From assembly GCF_002159455.1 (NCBI RefSeq), contig NZ_NFIQ01000015.1, positions 1 through 61,388 on the forward strand: a stretch of 61,388 nt of DNA, written 5' to 3'. This document shows, piece by piece, positions 15,263 through 24,174 of the stretch. A program made the translations under genes and the position numbers. This stretch comes from Flavonifractor sp. An306 (lineage in GTDB: Bacteria > Bacillota > Clostridia > Oscillospirales > Oscillospiraceae). The stretch's first letter is position 1; each line of letters begins with the position of its first letter. The notes below the pieces were generated by a model. The model saw nothing but the letters and a program-made list of their open reading frames with translations. It made no database searches and was not told the DNA's origin.

Positions 15263-16627
15263 TCACGACTTCATTTTTCCCAACGGCCGGTAAACCACCG
15301 CATACATGGTCAGCAGGCAGGCCAGGCCGCCCACCACGTTGGAGATCGGCTCGGCCAGAAACACCCCGTCCACCCCCAGGCCAAGAGCCGGCAGCAGCAG
15401 GGTCAGGGGCGCCACGATAAAGGCCTTGCGCAGCAGGGAGAAAAACACCGCCTGCCTGGACCGGCCCAGGCCCACAAACACCGACTGGCCGATAAACTGA
15501 AAGGACATGCAAAAGAACGTGGCGAAATAGATGCGGAATGCCGGAATTCCGGCAGCAATCAGATCTGGCTCATTGTTGAAGGTACGGATGAGAAACTCCG
15601 GAAAGAGCAGCACCAACAGCCAGACCACCAGGGAATAGGCCATGGTCAGCGCCGTGGTAAAGCGGATCCCCTGGCGCACCCGCCGGTACTCCCCGGCCCC
15701 GTAGTTGTAGCCCAGCACCGGCTGGCAGCCGTTGGTGATCCCCTGCACCGGCATAGAGATCACCTCCCGGATGGAGTTGATCACCGTCATCACGCCCACA
15801 TACAGCTCCCCGCCCCAGGCCTGGAGGGTAGCGTTGCACAGCACCTGGACCAGGCTGTTGGTCATGGACATGGCAAAGCCGGAGGAGCCCAGGGACAAGA
15901 TCCGCTTCACCCGCCCGGCGTGAAGCCGCAGAGCCGACAGCCTCAGCCGCAGGATGGCCCGGCGGCCGGTGAGAAACCGGAGCACCCACACCGCCGAGCA
16001 CCCCTGAGAAATCACTGTGGCCAGCGCCGCTCCCCGCACGCCCATGCCCATCCCAAAGATGAAAATGGGGTCCAGAACGATGTTCACCACCGCGCCCACC
16101 GTCACCGTCATCATCCCCATCCGGCTGAACCCTTGGGAATTGATGAAAGGATTCATGCCCAGGCCCACCATGACAAAAACGGTGCCCAGAATATAGATGG
16201 TCAGGTAGTCGTTGGCGTAGGGAAAGGTCAGGTCGCTGGCGCCAAATAAGTACAGGATGGGACGCCGGAAGGCCAGACACAGGCCGGTCAGGCTCAGCCC
16301 GAACAGTATCAGCAGGGTGAAGGAGTTGCCCATGATCCGCTCGGCCTCATCCGTCTCCCCCCTGCCCCGGTGAATGGAGCACAAAGGCGCGCCGCCCATG
16401 CCGCACAGGTTGGCAAAGCCCATCAGAATGGAGATGATGGGCAGGCAAAGACCCAGCCCCGTCAGGGCCAGGTGGCCGGGCAGGCGGCCCAGATACATCC
16501 GGTCCACCACATTGTAGAGAATGTTGATCAGCTGAGCCACCGTCATGGGAACCGCCATATGGATGATATTGCGGGCCATGCCGCCCTGTGAAAAATCGTT
16601 TGTTGCCTGCGTCCGCGTAGCGCTCAC
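15263..16627 (-). CDS. MATE family efflux transporter
   Basis: About 454 aa, twelve predicted membrane helices, with MATE features in both halves (MAVPMTVAQLINILYNVVDRMYLGRL; SLGSSGFAMSMTNSLVQVLCNATLQAWGGELYVGVMTVINSI; QPVLGYNYGAGEYRRVRQGI). It would export a cationic drug or metabolite in exchange for Na+ or H+. I take GTG 16627 as start; an upstream TTG at 16663 lies in the divergent promoter. First of three MATE genes in the window. Its promoter region is shared with the divergent M20 gene. Confidence 0.92.
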   Translation of the reverse strand: MSATRTQATNDFSQGGMARNIIHMAVPMTVAQLINILYNVVDRMYLGRLPGHLALTGLGLCLPIISILMGFANLCGMGGAPLCSIHRGRGETDEAERIMGNSFTLLILFGLSLTGLCLAFRRPILYLFGASDLTFPYANDYLTIYILGTVFVMVGLGMNPFINSQGFSRMGMMTVTVGAVVNIVLDPIFIFGMGMGVRGAALATVISQGCSAVWVLRFLTGRRAILRLRLSALRLHAGRVKRILSLGSSGFAMSMTNSLVQVLCNATLQAWGGELYVGVMTVINSIREVISMPVQGITNGCQPVLGYNYGAGEYRRVRQGIRFTTALTMAYSLVVWLLVLLFPEFLIRTFNNEPDLIAAGIPAFRIYFATFFCMSFQFIGQSVFVGLGRSRQAVFFSLLRKAFIVAPLTLLLPALGLGVDGVFLAEPISNVVGGLACLLTMYAVVYRPLGKMKS

Positions 16628-16640
16628 CCCATTTTCTCTC

Positions 16641-16669
16641 TTGCAATACCGGAGCATTTGCAATATAGT
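16641..16669 (+). promoter_or_regulatory. Promoter of the M20 hydrolase / alcohol dehydrogenase operon
   Basis: TTGCAA (16641-16646), 17-nt spacer, TATAGT (16664-16669). The TTGCAA motif repeats at 16658-16663 inside the spacer, so the element could double as an operator. Predicted start of transcription near 16676 rules out start codons at 16658 and 16670. Confidence 0.7.
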
Positions 16670-16735
16670 ATGAAAGATGATTTTTCATTATATAACAACG
16701 GGCAGCTGCCCGCAAGACGGAAAGGATGGGATGAC

Positions 16736-17932
16736 GTGGAACTGCTGGATCAGGCCCAGGCCATGAGCGGAGCGCTGAAGGCCCTCAAAGACGAACTGCA
16801 CCGCCACCCGGAGCTGAGCTTTCAGGAAAGACGTACCACCGCCCTTTTACAGGAAAAGCTGACCCAGCTGGGGCTGGAGCTGGTGGACCTGGGAATGGAG
16901 ACCGGAGTTGTGGCGCTGCTGCGGGGCGGAAAGCCCGGCAGCACGGTGGCCCTGCGGGCGGATATCGACGCCATTGCCCAGCAGGAGGCCGCCCATGATG
17001 GCGCTCTGTCCTGCGTGGATGGGGTGATGCACGGCTGCGGCCACGACTTCCACACCGCCGGTCTCTATGGCGCGGCCAGTCTGCTGTGCCAGCGGCGGGA
17101 CACGCTGCCGGGCAGCGTGGTATTTCTCTTCCAGCCGGCGGAGGAGGTCACCCAGGGCGCCCAGGCCATGCTGGACCACGGCCTGCTGGAAAAGCTGCCG
17201 GAAAAGCCTCGCTACCTCTTTGGCCTCCACAACCGCCCGGAGCTGCCCGCCGGCACCATCGCGGTGATGGAAGGGCCGGTTATGGCGGGTAAAAGCCATT
17301 TTACCATCACCCTCCACGGAAAATCGGGCCACGGCGGCTCCCCCCACAAGTGTACCGACGTGATCGTGGCCGGAGCGGCGGTGGTAAACGCCCTGCAGAC
17401 CGTGGTAAGCAGGGACACAGACCCTCTGGACAGCCTGGTATGCTCGGTGCTCTCCATCCGCGCCGGAACGCCGGATAACTTTGTCCCCGACCTTCTCACC
17501 ATGACGGGCAGCATCCGTTTCCACCAGGAGTCCGCCCATCAGCGGGCCAGGCAGCGGCTGAAGGAGCTGACCCTGGGGGTGGCCGCCGCCTATGGCTGCA
17601 CGGCGGAGGTGGCCTTCCACCCCGGCGTGCCCGCTACTGTCAACGGCCCGGAGCTGACCCTGCTGGCCCGGAAGGCCGCCGTAGGACTGGTGGGCCAGGA
17701 CAAGGTGGTCTCTCCCCGGCCTGACATGGGTTCGGAGGACTTTGCCGTCTTTGGCCAGCAGATCCCCGCCTTTTTCTACTGGCTGGGCTCCGGCGTCCCC
17801 GGGGCGGAGAATCCCTGCTGGCACAACGAGCACTTCCGCACCGACGACTCCGCCCTGCCCCTGGCGGCCGCCTTGCTGGCCCGGTCCGCCCTGCTTGGGC
17901 TGGAGGCTATTTCCCTGCAAGGCAACAGTTGA
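16736..17932 (+). CDS. M20 family metallo-amidohydrolase
   Basis: 398 aa from GTG 16736 (GGAAAGGA upstream), chosen because the promoter overlaps longer starts. Motifs of the IAA-amino acid hydrolase / hippurate hydrolase group: LRADIDAIAQQE, the metal site GVMHGCGHDFHTAGLYGA, QPAEEVTQGAQAM, GLHNRPELPAGTI, GKSGHGGSPHKCTDVI (dimerisation/lid) and DMGSEDFAVFG. It likely hydrolyses an N-acyl or N-acetyl amino acid; the substrate is not visible. It is followed after 16 nt by an Fe-alcohol dehydrogenase in the same operon. Confidence 0.9.
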   Translation: MELLDQAQAMSGALKALKDELHRHPELSFQERRTTALLQEKLTQLGLELVDLGMETGVVALLRGGKPGSTVALRADIDAIAQQEAAHDGALSCVDGVMHGCGHDFHTAGLYGAASLLCQRRDTLPGSVVFLFQPAEEVTQGAQAMLDHGLLEKLPEKPRYLFGLHNRPELPAGTIAVMEGPVMAGKSHFTITLHGKSGHGGSPHKCTDVIVAGAAVVNALQTVVSRDTDPLDSLVCSVLSIRAGTPDNFVPDLLTMTGSIRFHQESAHQRARQRLKELTLGVAAAYGCTAEVAFHPGVPATVNGPELTLLARKAAVGLVGQDKVVSPRPDMGSEDFAVFGQQIPAFFYWLGSGVPGAENPCWHNEHFRTDDSALPLAAALLARSALLGLEAISLQGNS

Positions 17933-17948
17933 ACTGGAGGAACCGGAA

Positions 17949-19130
17949 ATGAACCTGTCTACTTATTATACACCTACGAAAATCGTATTTGGAAAGGGCG
18001 CGGAAGAGCAGGTGGGCGCCCTGATCCGGGAGCAGGGCTGCCGGAAGGTCCTGCTTCACTACGGCGGCGGCAGCGCCCGGCGCTCCGGCCTGCTGGACCG
18101 GGTGGAGCGGTCTCTGGAGGAGGCAGGCGTGGCCTATGTCTCCCTGGGCGGGGTGGTACCCAACCCCCGGCTGAGCCTGGTATATGAGGGCATCCGGCTG
18201 GCACGGAACGAGCAGGTGGACCTGATTCTGGCTGTGGGCGGCGGCAGCGTGATCGACTCGGCCAAGGCCATCGGCTACGGCGCCGTCACGGAAGGGGACG
18301 TATGGGACTACTATACCGGAGCCCGCAAGCCGGAGGCCTGTCTGCCCATCGGCGCGGTACTCACCATTGCCGCCGCAGGCAGCGAAATGAGCAACTCCTC
18401 GGTGATCACCAAGGAGGAGGGCGGGCTCAAGCGGGGCTGCAACAATGACCTGTGCCGGCCCGCCTTTGCGGTCATGAATCCGGAGCTGACCCTGACCCTG
18501 CCCGCCTACCAGACCGCCTGCGGATGCGCTGACATTCTGATGCACACCATGGAGCGCTATTTCAACCACGGGGACAATCTGGAGCTGACCGACGGCATCA
18601 GCGAGGCGCTGATGCGTACGGTGCTGCGCAACGCTCTGGTGCTGAAGGACCACCCCGAGAACTATCGCGCCCGGGCGGAGATTATGTGGGCCAGCAGCCT
18701 GTCCCACAACGGCCTCACCGGCTTCGGCACCGATGGAGGCGACTGGGCCACCCACAAGATGGAGCACGAGCTCAGCGGCATGTTCGACGTGGCCCACGGC
18801 GCGGGCCTCACCGCCATCTGGGGCAGCTGGGCCCGCTATGTCTGCCAAAACAGGCTGGACCGCTTCATGCATTTTGCCCTGCGTGCGATGCAGGTTGGAC
18901 CGGGAGAGGGGATGGAACAGACCGCCCTCCGGGGGATCCAGGCCACGGAGGACTTCTTCCGTTCCATCGGACTGCCCACTTCCCTGAGTGAACTGGGCAT
19001 CTCCCCCACTGACGAGCAGCTGGAGCAGATGGCGGAAAGCTGCATCCAGGCCGTGGGCGGCAGGCCCCTGGGCACTGTAAAGCCGCTCACCGCCCAGGAT
19101 GTGGCCGCCATCTACCGTATGGCGCGGTAA
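17949..19130 (+). CDS. Iron-containing alcohol dehydrogenase
   Basis: 393 aa from ATG 17949 with GGAGGAACC upstream. It is a YqhD/BdhA-like group III alcohol dehydrogenase: NLSTYYTPTKIVFGKGAEEQVG, the NAD(P) site LAVGGGSVIDSAKAIGYG, PTLAAAGSEMS-like AAAGSEMSNSSVI, and metal ligands within PAYQTACGCADILMHTMERYF and WATHKMEHELSGMFDVAHGAGLTAI. It reduces or oxidises an aldehyde/alcohol pair in the cytosol. Pairing with an M20 hydrolase could deal with an acyl-amide degradation product, but this is inference. Confidence 0.93.
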   Translation: MNLSTYYTPTKIVFGKGAEEQVGALIREQGCRKVLLHYGGGSARRSGLLDRVERSLEEAGVAYVSLGGVVPNPRLSLVYEGIRLARNEQVDLILAVGGGSVIDSAKAIGYGAVTEGDVWDYYTGARKPEACLPIGAVLTIAAAGSEMSNSSVITKEEGGLKRGCNNDLCRPAFAVMNPELTLTLPAYQTACGCADILMHTMERYFNHGDNLELTDGISEALMRTVLRNALVLKDHPENYRARAEIMWASSLSHNGLTGFGTDGGDWATHKMEHELSGMFDVAHGAGLTAIWGSWARYVCQNRLDRFMHFALRAMQVGPGEGMEQTALRGIQATEDFFRSIGLPTSLSELGISPTDEQLEQMAESCIQAVGGRPLGTVKPLTAQDVAAIYRMAR

Positions 19131-19159
19131 CAACCCCGGCACATCTTGTCACAATAAAG

Positions 19160-19201
19160 CCCGCGGCGCCCGGAATTTTCCGGTGCGCCGCGGGTTTTCT
19201 G
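19160..19201 (+). terminator. Terminator between convergent genes
   Basis: Stem CCCGCGGCGC / GCGCCGCGGG with an inner CCGG/CCGG pair, followed by TTTTCTGTT on plus; ends the alcohol dehydrogenase operon. Confidence 0.88.
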
Positions 19202-19204
19202 TTG

Positions 19205-21184
19205 TCAGGCATGCTGGAATAGTTGGGCAATCATGTTGACGCAGCCTTCCATACCGATCTTCCTGCTGTCCAGGCACAGCTCATAGTTATCCGCCTGGCC
19301 CCAGCTGGTGCCGGTGTAAAGCTCATAATAGGCCTTCCGCTTCCTGTCCTTATCCCGCAGCCGCTGAACAGGAGATTCCTCCCGCTGGCCGTACACGGAC
19401 ACGATCCGCTCCGCCCGCCGCTCATCGGAAGCGTGGATAAACACCGTCAGGCAGTCGGCGATATCCCGGAGGATATAGTCGGCGCAGCGGCCTACGATGA
19501 CGCAGGACTCCGCCTCCGCCAGATCTGTAATGACCTTTTTCTGTGCCAGCCACATTTTATCCGCCGCGGACTGGCCATCCTGCTCCCGTCCAGCCATTGC
19601 GTTTTCATACAGGCTGTCGGAGGCGGCGTATTCGCTGTGCTGCTCCACGTACTCTTTCGCCAGACCGCTCTCCGCCGCGATCTTCTCGATGAGCTCGCTG
19701 TCATAACATGGAATGCCCAGTCTGGCAGCCACCTCCTTGCCGATGGTCCGGCCGCCGCTGCCAAATTCCCGGCTGATGGTAATGACCCTGTTGACGGCTG
19801 CAGGCGGAGCGGCAGGCTTCGCCGCCGCCTCCAGCTCCCCGGCAAGGGATTTCTTGAAGCGGATGTACATCGCCATGGCGATGAGGCAGGACAGGGTATC
19901 GGTAATGGCCTGCACCCACATCAGGCCGGTTACTCCAAACAGGGCGTTCAGTACCACACACAGCACCGAAAAGATCACGCCCAGACGGAGCACTGCCAGC
20001 AGCAGCGAGGTCTTCCACTTCCCCACCGCCTGAAAAATGGAGTTATATATATTGAACAGGCTCATGCCGATGACGCACCAGGACCAGCAGCGCATGAACA
20101 CGCTGCCCACCTCAATGGTCTGCGCATGGTCGATGAACAGTCTGACAATGGTGCCAGGGAACAGCTGCACAATCACCAGGAAGATCAGAGAGAAGATAAA
20201 CAGGATCAGGAAAGAGAGGCGGCACGCCTCATGCACCCGCTTGTGGTTTTTCGCGCCGTAGTTATAGCCGATCAGGGGCATGACGCCCTGGGCAATGCCG
20301 ATGCTGATGTGCAGGGCGATGGTGCCGCACTTGGAGGTCACGCCGTACGCGGCGGACAGGATATTGCCGTTCTCATGGCTCAGCAGCAGACCATTCAGCA
20401 GCATAATGGAGACAGAGACCAGCAGTACCGAAATGGCAGCGGGAAATCCCACCGACAGAGTCCCCCAGGCCACTTTCTTCTCCAGAGAGACATACCTGGG
20501 CGCCAACGTCAGCACGCTGCTCTTTCTGAGCTTTGCCAGCACCACGAAAAAGTACAGCATGGAGATTACATTGGAGAGCATGGTGGCCACCGCCGCACCG
20601 GCCACATCCATCTCAAACACAAAAATAAAGACAGGGTCCAGGATAATATTCATGACGCCACCGATGGTCAGTCCGATGCCGGCCTCCTTGGTCTTTCCCA
20701 CCGAGCGGACCAGGTGCCCCAGCACCAGCCCCGCCACCGTGGGAATCCCGCCGATGACAAACACCCAGAACAGATAGTCGGTGGTAAAGCCCAGAGTAAA
20801 CTCGTCCGCGCCGAAAAACAGCAGAATGGGCTGCATGAATACGGCCAGCAGCACTGACAAAACCGCGGTCAGGGCAATGCTGGCCCAGAAGGAAAAGGCG
20901 GACGCCTTTTTGGCGGTGGTCTCATCATTCTGTCCCAGGCTCCTGGCAATGACGCTGTTGGCGCCGATGCCGAACAGATTGGCCACGGCGGTCAGCAGGG
21001 TATAAATGGGAAAGGTGATGGACAGGGTGGCAATCTGGTTCGGGTCGCCGATCTGTCCGATGAAAAAGGTGTCCGCCAGGCTGTAGAGAATGACGATGAT
21101 CTGGCTGACCACTGTAGGCACGGCCAGCTTGGCCACCGCTCTGCCCACAGGCATGGATGTAAACAATTCGTTGTCTTTTGTCAT
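19205..21184 (-). CDS. MATE transporter fused to a cytidylate-kinase-like domain
   Basis: 659 aa. Residues 1-450 are a full MATE transporter (MPVGRAVAKLAVPTVVSQIIVILYSLADTFFIGQIGDPNQ; GVMPLIGYNYGAKNHKRV). After an Ala/Pro linker (AAAKPAAPPAAVN), residues 468-659 form a cytidylate-kinase-2-type P-loop domain (VITISREFGSGGRTIGKEVAARLGIPCYDSELIEKIA, later CVIVGRCADYIL and DKDRKRKAYYELYTG). The kinase half is complete, and the frame is continuous across the linker. What it phosphorylates, and whether it gates transport, is unknown. It starts 3 nt after its TetR-type regulator. Confidence 0.93.
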   Translation of the reverse strand: MTKDNELFTSMPVGRAVAKLAVPTVVSQIIVILYSLADTFFIGQIGDPNQIATLSITFPIYTLLTAVANLFGIGANSVIARSLGQNDETTAKKASAFSFWASIALTAVLSVLLAVFMQPILLFFGADEFTLGFTTDYLFWVFVIGGIPTVAGLVLGHLVRSVGKTKEAGIGLTIGGVMNIILDPVFIFVFEMDVAGAAVATMLSNVISMLYFFVVLAKLRKSSVLTLAPRYVSLEKKVAWGTLSVGFPAAISVLLVSVSIMLLNGLLLSHENGNILSAAYGVTSKCGTIALHISIGIAQGVMPLIGYNYGAKNHKRVHEACRLSFLILFIFSLIFLVIVQLFPGTIVRLFIDHAQTIEVGSVFMRCWSWCVIGMSLFNIYNSIFQAVGKWKTSLLLAVLRLGVIFSVLCVVLNALFGVTGLMWVQAITDTLSCLIAMAMYIRFKKSLAGELEAAAKPAAPPAAVNRVITISREFGSGGRTIGKEVAARLGIPCYDSELIEKIAAESGLAKEYVEQHSEYAASDSLYENAMAGREQDGQSAADKMWLAQKKVITDLAEAESCVIVGRCADYILRDIADCLTVFIHASDERRAERIVSVYGQREESPVQRLRDKDRKRKAYYELYTGTSWGQADNYELCLDSRKIGMEGCVNMIAQLFQHA

Positions 21185-21187
21185 GGC

Positions 21188-21784
21188 TTACTCCTCTGAA
21201 TTCCGATACTTGTCTCCGAGTTCCGCATGCAGGCCGTCCAGAAAACACTGTACGGCAATATCCCGGCTTTTTTTCAGATCAATGGATTTGTAATAGTAGA
21301 AGTATCCCAAATCCTCCTCCGAAATAAAGCCGTGCAGAATGGCACGGAACACCCGCTGCCAGTGGGCCACACTCTCCTCTGTCAGGCCGTAGTCCGTCAG
21401 AATCTCCACCACCGTTTCCAGCAGCGGAATGGCCACCTCTTTCGCCCGTTCATCCTCCTCCGAGGGAATGGACATGATCAGCCGATACAGTCCCTTGTTT
21501 TCGGTGGCAAAGGTGTGATACGCCTCCGCAAACGCCCTTACCGCCTCGTCCTTTCGCTTGTTTGCCGTTGCCGCCCGCTGGTTGGCCACAAATTGGCCGA
21601 TGGCATACTGAAAGATCTCATACCGCAGCTCTTTTGTGTTTTTGATATGATTATAAAGAGACGGCGTCTTTACCCCCAGCCTTCTCGCCACCTCGTGCAG
21701 CGAGACCACCGGCTGGCCGGTGCTCTCCATGCAGGCCACCGCCTCCGCCAGAATGAGGTCTTTCGTCAGCCCTTTCGCACTCAT
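21188..21784 (-). CDS. TetR family transcriptional regulator
   Basis: 198 aa. N-terminal HTH: LTKDLILAEAVACMESTGQPVVSLHEVARRLGVKTPSLYNHIKNTKELRYEIFQYA. The C-terminal ligand domain (WHG/TetR_C_33 type) has AFAEAYHTFATENKGLYRLIMSIP and FRAILHGFISEEDLGYF. It probably represses itself and the MATE-kinase gene behind it, using the palindrome at 21801-21817. RBS AAGGAGG precedes ATG 21784. Confidence 0.93.
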   Translation of the reverse strand: MSAKGLTKDLILAEAVACMESTGQPVVSLHEVARRLGVKTPSLYNHIKNTKELRYEIFQYAIGQFVANQRAATANKRKDEAVRAFAEAYHTFATENKGLYRLIMSIPSEEDERAKEVAIPLLETVVEILTDYGLTEESVAHWQRVFRAILHGFISEEDLGYFYYYKSIDLKKSRDIAVQCFLDGLHAELGDKYRNSEE

Positions 21785-21800
21785 TCCATTTCCTCCTTAA

Positions 21801-21817
21801 AACTAATGCTATTAGTT
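21801..21817. promoter_or_regulatory. TetR operator and -35 of the MATE-kinase operon
   Basis: AACTAATGCTATTAGTT is a perfect 7-3-7 palindrome 17 nt before the TetR start. On the minus strand it directly follows TTGACA, so bound repressor would block the promoter; the -10 is not clear. Confidence 0.75.
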
Positions 21818-21857
21818 GTCAAGAGAAATGACACATTTTTGTTTTGCAAAAAAGCGC

Positions 21858-21895
21858 AAAAAACCCGCGAAGCATTGCAATGCAATGCTTCGCGG
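21858..21895 (-). terminator. guaA terminator
   Basis: A perfect 31-nt palindrome (15-bp arms beginning CCGCGAAGCATTGCA) is followed on minus by TTTTTT and a second T-run. Confidence 0.9.
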
Positions 21896-21905
21896 ATTTT
21901 TCAGG

Positions 21906-23195
21906 TCACTCCCACTCGATGGTGCCAGTAGGCTTCGGCGTCAGGTCGTACAGAACCCGGTTGATGCCCTTCACCTCATGGGTGATGCGGTCGGTGATAT
22001 GCTGGAGCAGGGCAAACGGAACATCCTCCACCGTGGCGGTCATGGCGTCCACGGTATTGACTGCCCGGATAATGGCGGGCCACTCATCGGCACGCTTGCC
22101 GTCCCGGACGCCCACACTCTTGATGTCGGGCACCACGGTGAAATACTGCCACACCTTGCCCTCCAGGCCGTTCTTGGCAAACTCCTCCCGGAGGATGGCG
22201 TCGGACTCCCGCAGAGCCTCCAGCCGATCCCGGGTGATGGCACCCAGGCATCGCACACCCAGGCCGGGGCCGGGGAAGGGCTGGCGGTACACCATGTTGT
22301 CCGGCAGGCCCAGGGCCTTGCCGCAGGCACGGACCTCGTCCTTGAAGAGCATCTTCAGCGGCTCCACCAGCTCGAAATCTAGATCCTCCGGCAACCCGCC
22401 CACGTTGTGGTGGCTCTTGACCGCCTTCACGGTCTTGGTGCCGGACTCAATGATATCGGGGTAAATGGTACCCTGACCCAGGAAGGAAATCCCCTCCAGC
22501 TTGCGGGCCTCCTCGTCAAAGACCCGGATGAACTCCTCGCCGATGATCTTGCGTTTGCGCTCCGGGTCGGCCACACCGGCCAGCTTGTCCAGGAAGCGGT
22601 CCACCGCGTCCACATAAATGAGGTTGGCGTCCATCTCATGGCGGAACACCTGTACCACCTGCTCAGGCTCCCCCTTGCGGAGCAGACCGTGGTTGACGTG
22701 AACGCAGGTGAGCTGCTTGCCCACCGCCTTGATCAGCAGGGCGGCCACAACGGAGGAATCCACGCCGCCGGAGAGGGCCAGCAGAACCTTCTTGTCCCCC
22801 ACCTGGCGGCGGATCAGCTCAATCTGGTCGGCAATAAAGTTCTCCATATTCCAGTTGGCCTGCGCGCCGCACACGCCAAAGATAAAGTTGGACAGCGCCT
22901 GCTTGCGCGCCTCCAGGTCCTCCGGCCAGGGGGCGTCCCCCTTGTGGTCGGCCAGCAGCACCGGCACCTCGCAGTTGTAGATATCTTTGGAGACGTCAAT
23001 CTCCACCCCGTCCACCACACGGTTGGGGCCGCCGTTGAGAATGATGCCCTTTACATTGGGCAGGGCATGGAGCTCCTCCAGCGTAATGTCGTGGGGATGG
23101 ATCTCGCTGTACACCCCCAGCGCCCGGATCTCGCGGGCCAGCTGGGCGTTCTGGTCGCTGCCCAGGTCTAAGATAAGGATCATATCTTGCTTCAT
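21906..23195 (-). CDS. guaA: GMP synthase lacking the glutaminase active site
   Basis: 429 aa; the family is normally about 510-525. The synthetase part is intact: PP-loop LALSGGVDSSVVAALL (about 139-153), QGTIYPDIIES, KSHHNVGGLP, RQPFPGPGLGVRCLG, and the C-terminal PTGTIEWE. The class I amidotransferase is reduced to residues 1-110. After NCEVPVLL, where GICYGMQ with the nucleophilic Cys should stand, the sequence goes to ADHKGDAPWPEDLEARKQALSNFIFGVCGAQ, so about 90 residues including Cys, His and Glu are missing. The frame is clean. It most likely makes GMP from XMP with free ammonia rather than glutamine (inference). Confidence 0.93.
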   Translation of the reverse strand: MKQDMILILDLGSDQNAQLAREIRALGVYSEIHPHDITLEELHALPNVKGIILNGGPNRVVDGVEIDVSKDIYNCEVPVLLADHKGDAPWPEDLEARKQALSNFIFGVCGAQANWNMENFIADQIELIRRQVGDKKVLLALSGGVDSSVVAALLIKAVGKQLTCVHVNHGLLRKGEPEQVVQVFRHEMDANLIYVDAVDRFLDKLAGVADPERKRKIIGEEFIRVFDEEARKLEGISFLGQGTIYPDIIESGTKTVKAVKSHHNVGGLPEDLDFELVEPLKMLFKDEVRACGKALGLPDNMVYRQPFPGPGLGVRCLGAITRDRLEALRESDAILREEFAKNGLEGKVWQYFTVVPDIKSVGVRDGKRADEWPAIIRAVNTVDAMTATVEDVPFALLQHITDRITHEVKGINRVLYDLTPKPTGTIEWE

Positions 23196-23231
23196 CCCGG
23201 TTCCTCCCTGTTACATAGTTTACCGGCCCCG

Positions 23232-23240
23232 ATTATACCA
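23232..23240 (-). promoter_or_regulatory. Extended -10 promoter of guaA
   Basis: TGGTATAAT on the minus strand (perfect -10 plus TGN), 36 nt upstream of the guaA start; no clear -35. Confidence 0.65.
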
Positions 23241-23262
23241 TACTCCCGGAACAGATGCATCC

Positions 23263-23490
23263 CTAAGTTTCAGAATTCGCCCCTTCCTCCGGCACATACT
23301 CCAGCAGATCCCCAGGCTGGCAGTCCAGCGCTCTGCAGATGGCCTCCAGGGTGGTGAAGCGCACCGCCTTGGCGTGATTATTCTTCAGGATGGACAGGTT
23401 AGCCAGGGTGATGTCCACTTTGGCGGAGAGCTCGTTGAGGCTCATTTTCCGCTTGGCCATCATCACATCCAGATTGACTATGATCGGCAT
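23263..23490 (-). CDS. XRE family regulator (YozG-like)
   Basis: 75 aa, a single Cro/C1 HTH: MPIIVNLDVMMAKRKMSLNELSAKVDITLANLSILKNNHAKAVRFTTLEAICRALDCQPGDLLEYV. This short type almost always follows a DUF2975 membrane protein, as it does here (11-nt gap), and probably regulates the pair. Confidence 0.92.
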   Translation of the reverse strand: MPIIVNLDVMMAKRKMSLNELSAKVDITLANLSILKNNHAKAVRFTTLEAICRALDCQPGDLLEYVPEEGANSET

Positions 23491-23501
23491 GGCTCCACCC
23501 C

Positions 23502-24089
23502 CTAAATCGTGAGATCGTTTTCCGCCTTCAGCTCCGCTGCCTGCCGGAACAGGGCAGACATCACCAGGCAGAGCAGCCCCGCCATAAAGAATACAGGGAC
23601 AAACAGGGCGTTATAGGACAGCAGCGGCTCAATGGTGCGGTAGTACGCCAGACCCCAGATCAGCCGCACTAGAGCAGCGGCGGAGATGAGGAAGCTACAC
23701 ACCGCTGAGCGGCGGAGGCTTTTGCTGTTCTTCTCCTGAAAGGGCAAGCCCTCCAGCACCGTGTCCAGCACCCGCCGGGCCTGCCACAGCACTACAGCGG
23801 TACACACGCCGCAGAACAATAAAAAGGCTGTCAGTACCAGAGCGTAGGTTTCCTCCAACAGCCAGATCTCCTGCCAGGAGGCCAGAAAATAGGCCGCCAG
23901 CCGCAGGATAATTATGCCGCCCTTCTCTCCTTCCGCCCCAAAATAGCTGATACCCGCTGTCAGCTCCTCCAGGCTCCTCAGCCGGGCCAGCCCGGCCAGC
24001 AGCGGCAGCACCAGCAAATTGCATACAAACGTGATGCTTACCAGCACCTTCAGTGCCCCCGCCAGCTTCTGCACGGCAGTCTTTTCCAT
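23502..24089 (-). CDS. DUF2975 four-helix membrane protein
   Basis: 195 aa with four membrane segments (about 15-35, 60-110, 128-147, 160-180). The pairing with a YozG-like HTH and pattern GLPFQEKNSKSLRRSAVCSFLISAA are characteristic of DUF2975. The function of the family is unknown; the pair is thought to be a membrane-linked regulatory unit. Own promoter at 24111-24139. Confidence 0.88.
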   Translation of the reverse strand: MEKTAVQKLAGALKVLVSITFVCNLLVLPLLAGLARLRSLEELTAGISYFGAEGEKGGIIILRLAAYFLASWQEIWLLEETYALVLTAFLLFCGVCTAVVLWQARRVLDTVLEGLPFQEKNSKSLRRSAVCSFLISAAALVRLIWGLAYYRTIEPLLSYNALFVPVFFMAGLLCLVMSALFRQAAELKAENDLTI

Positions 24090-24139
24090 GGTATCTCCCC
24101 CTTTGGGGAGAGTATACCACTTATTTTATCGTTTTTCAA
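24090..24139 (-). promoter_or_regulatory. Promoter and inverted repeat before DUF2975/XRE
   Basis: TTGAAA (24139-24134), 17-nt spacer, TATACT (24116-24111). An inverted repeat GGTAT-N-TCCCC ... GGGGA-N-ATACC (24090-24118) runs from the start codon across the -10, a plausible autoregulatory operator for the HTH protein. Confidence 0.7.
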
Positions 24140-24140
24140 T

Positions 24141-24169
24141 AAAAACAAAAGAGCGTCCCAAGGACGCCC
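24141..24169 (-). terminator. Terminator after the sirtuin gene
   Basis: Stem GGGCGTCC/GGACGCTC with a 3-nt loop on the minus strand, then TTTTGTTTTT. Confidence 0.82.
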
Positions 24170-24174
24170 TTCTG

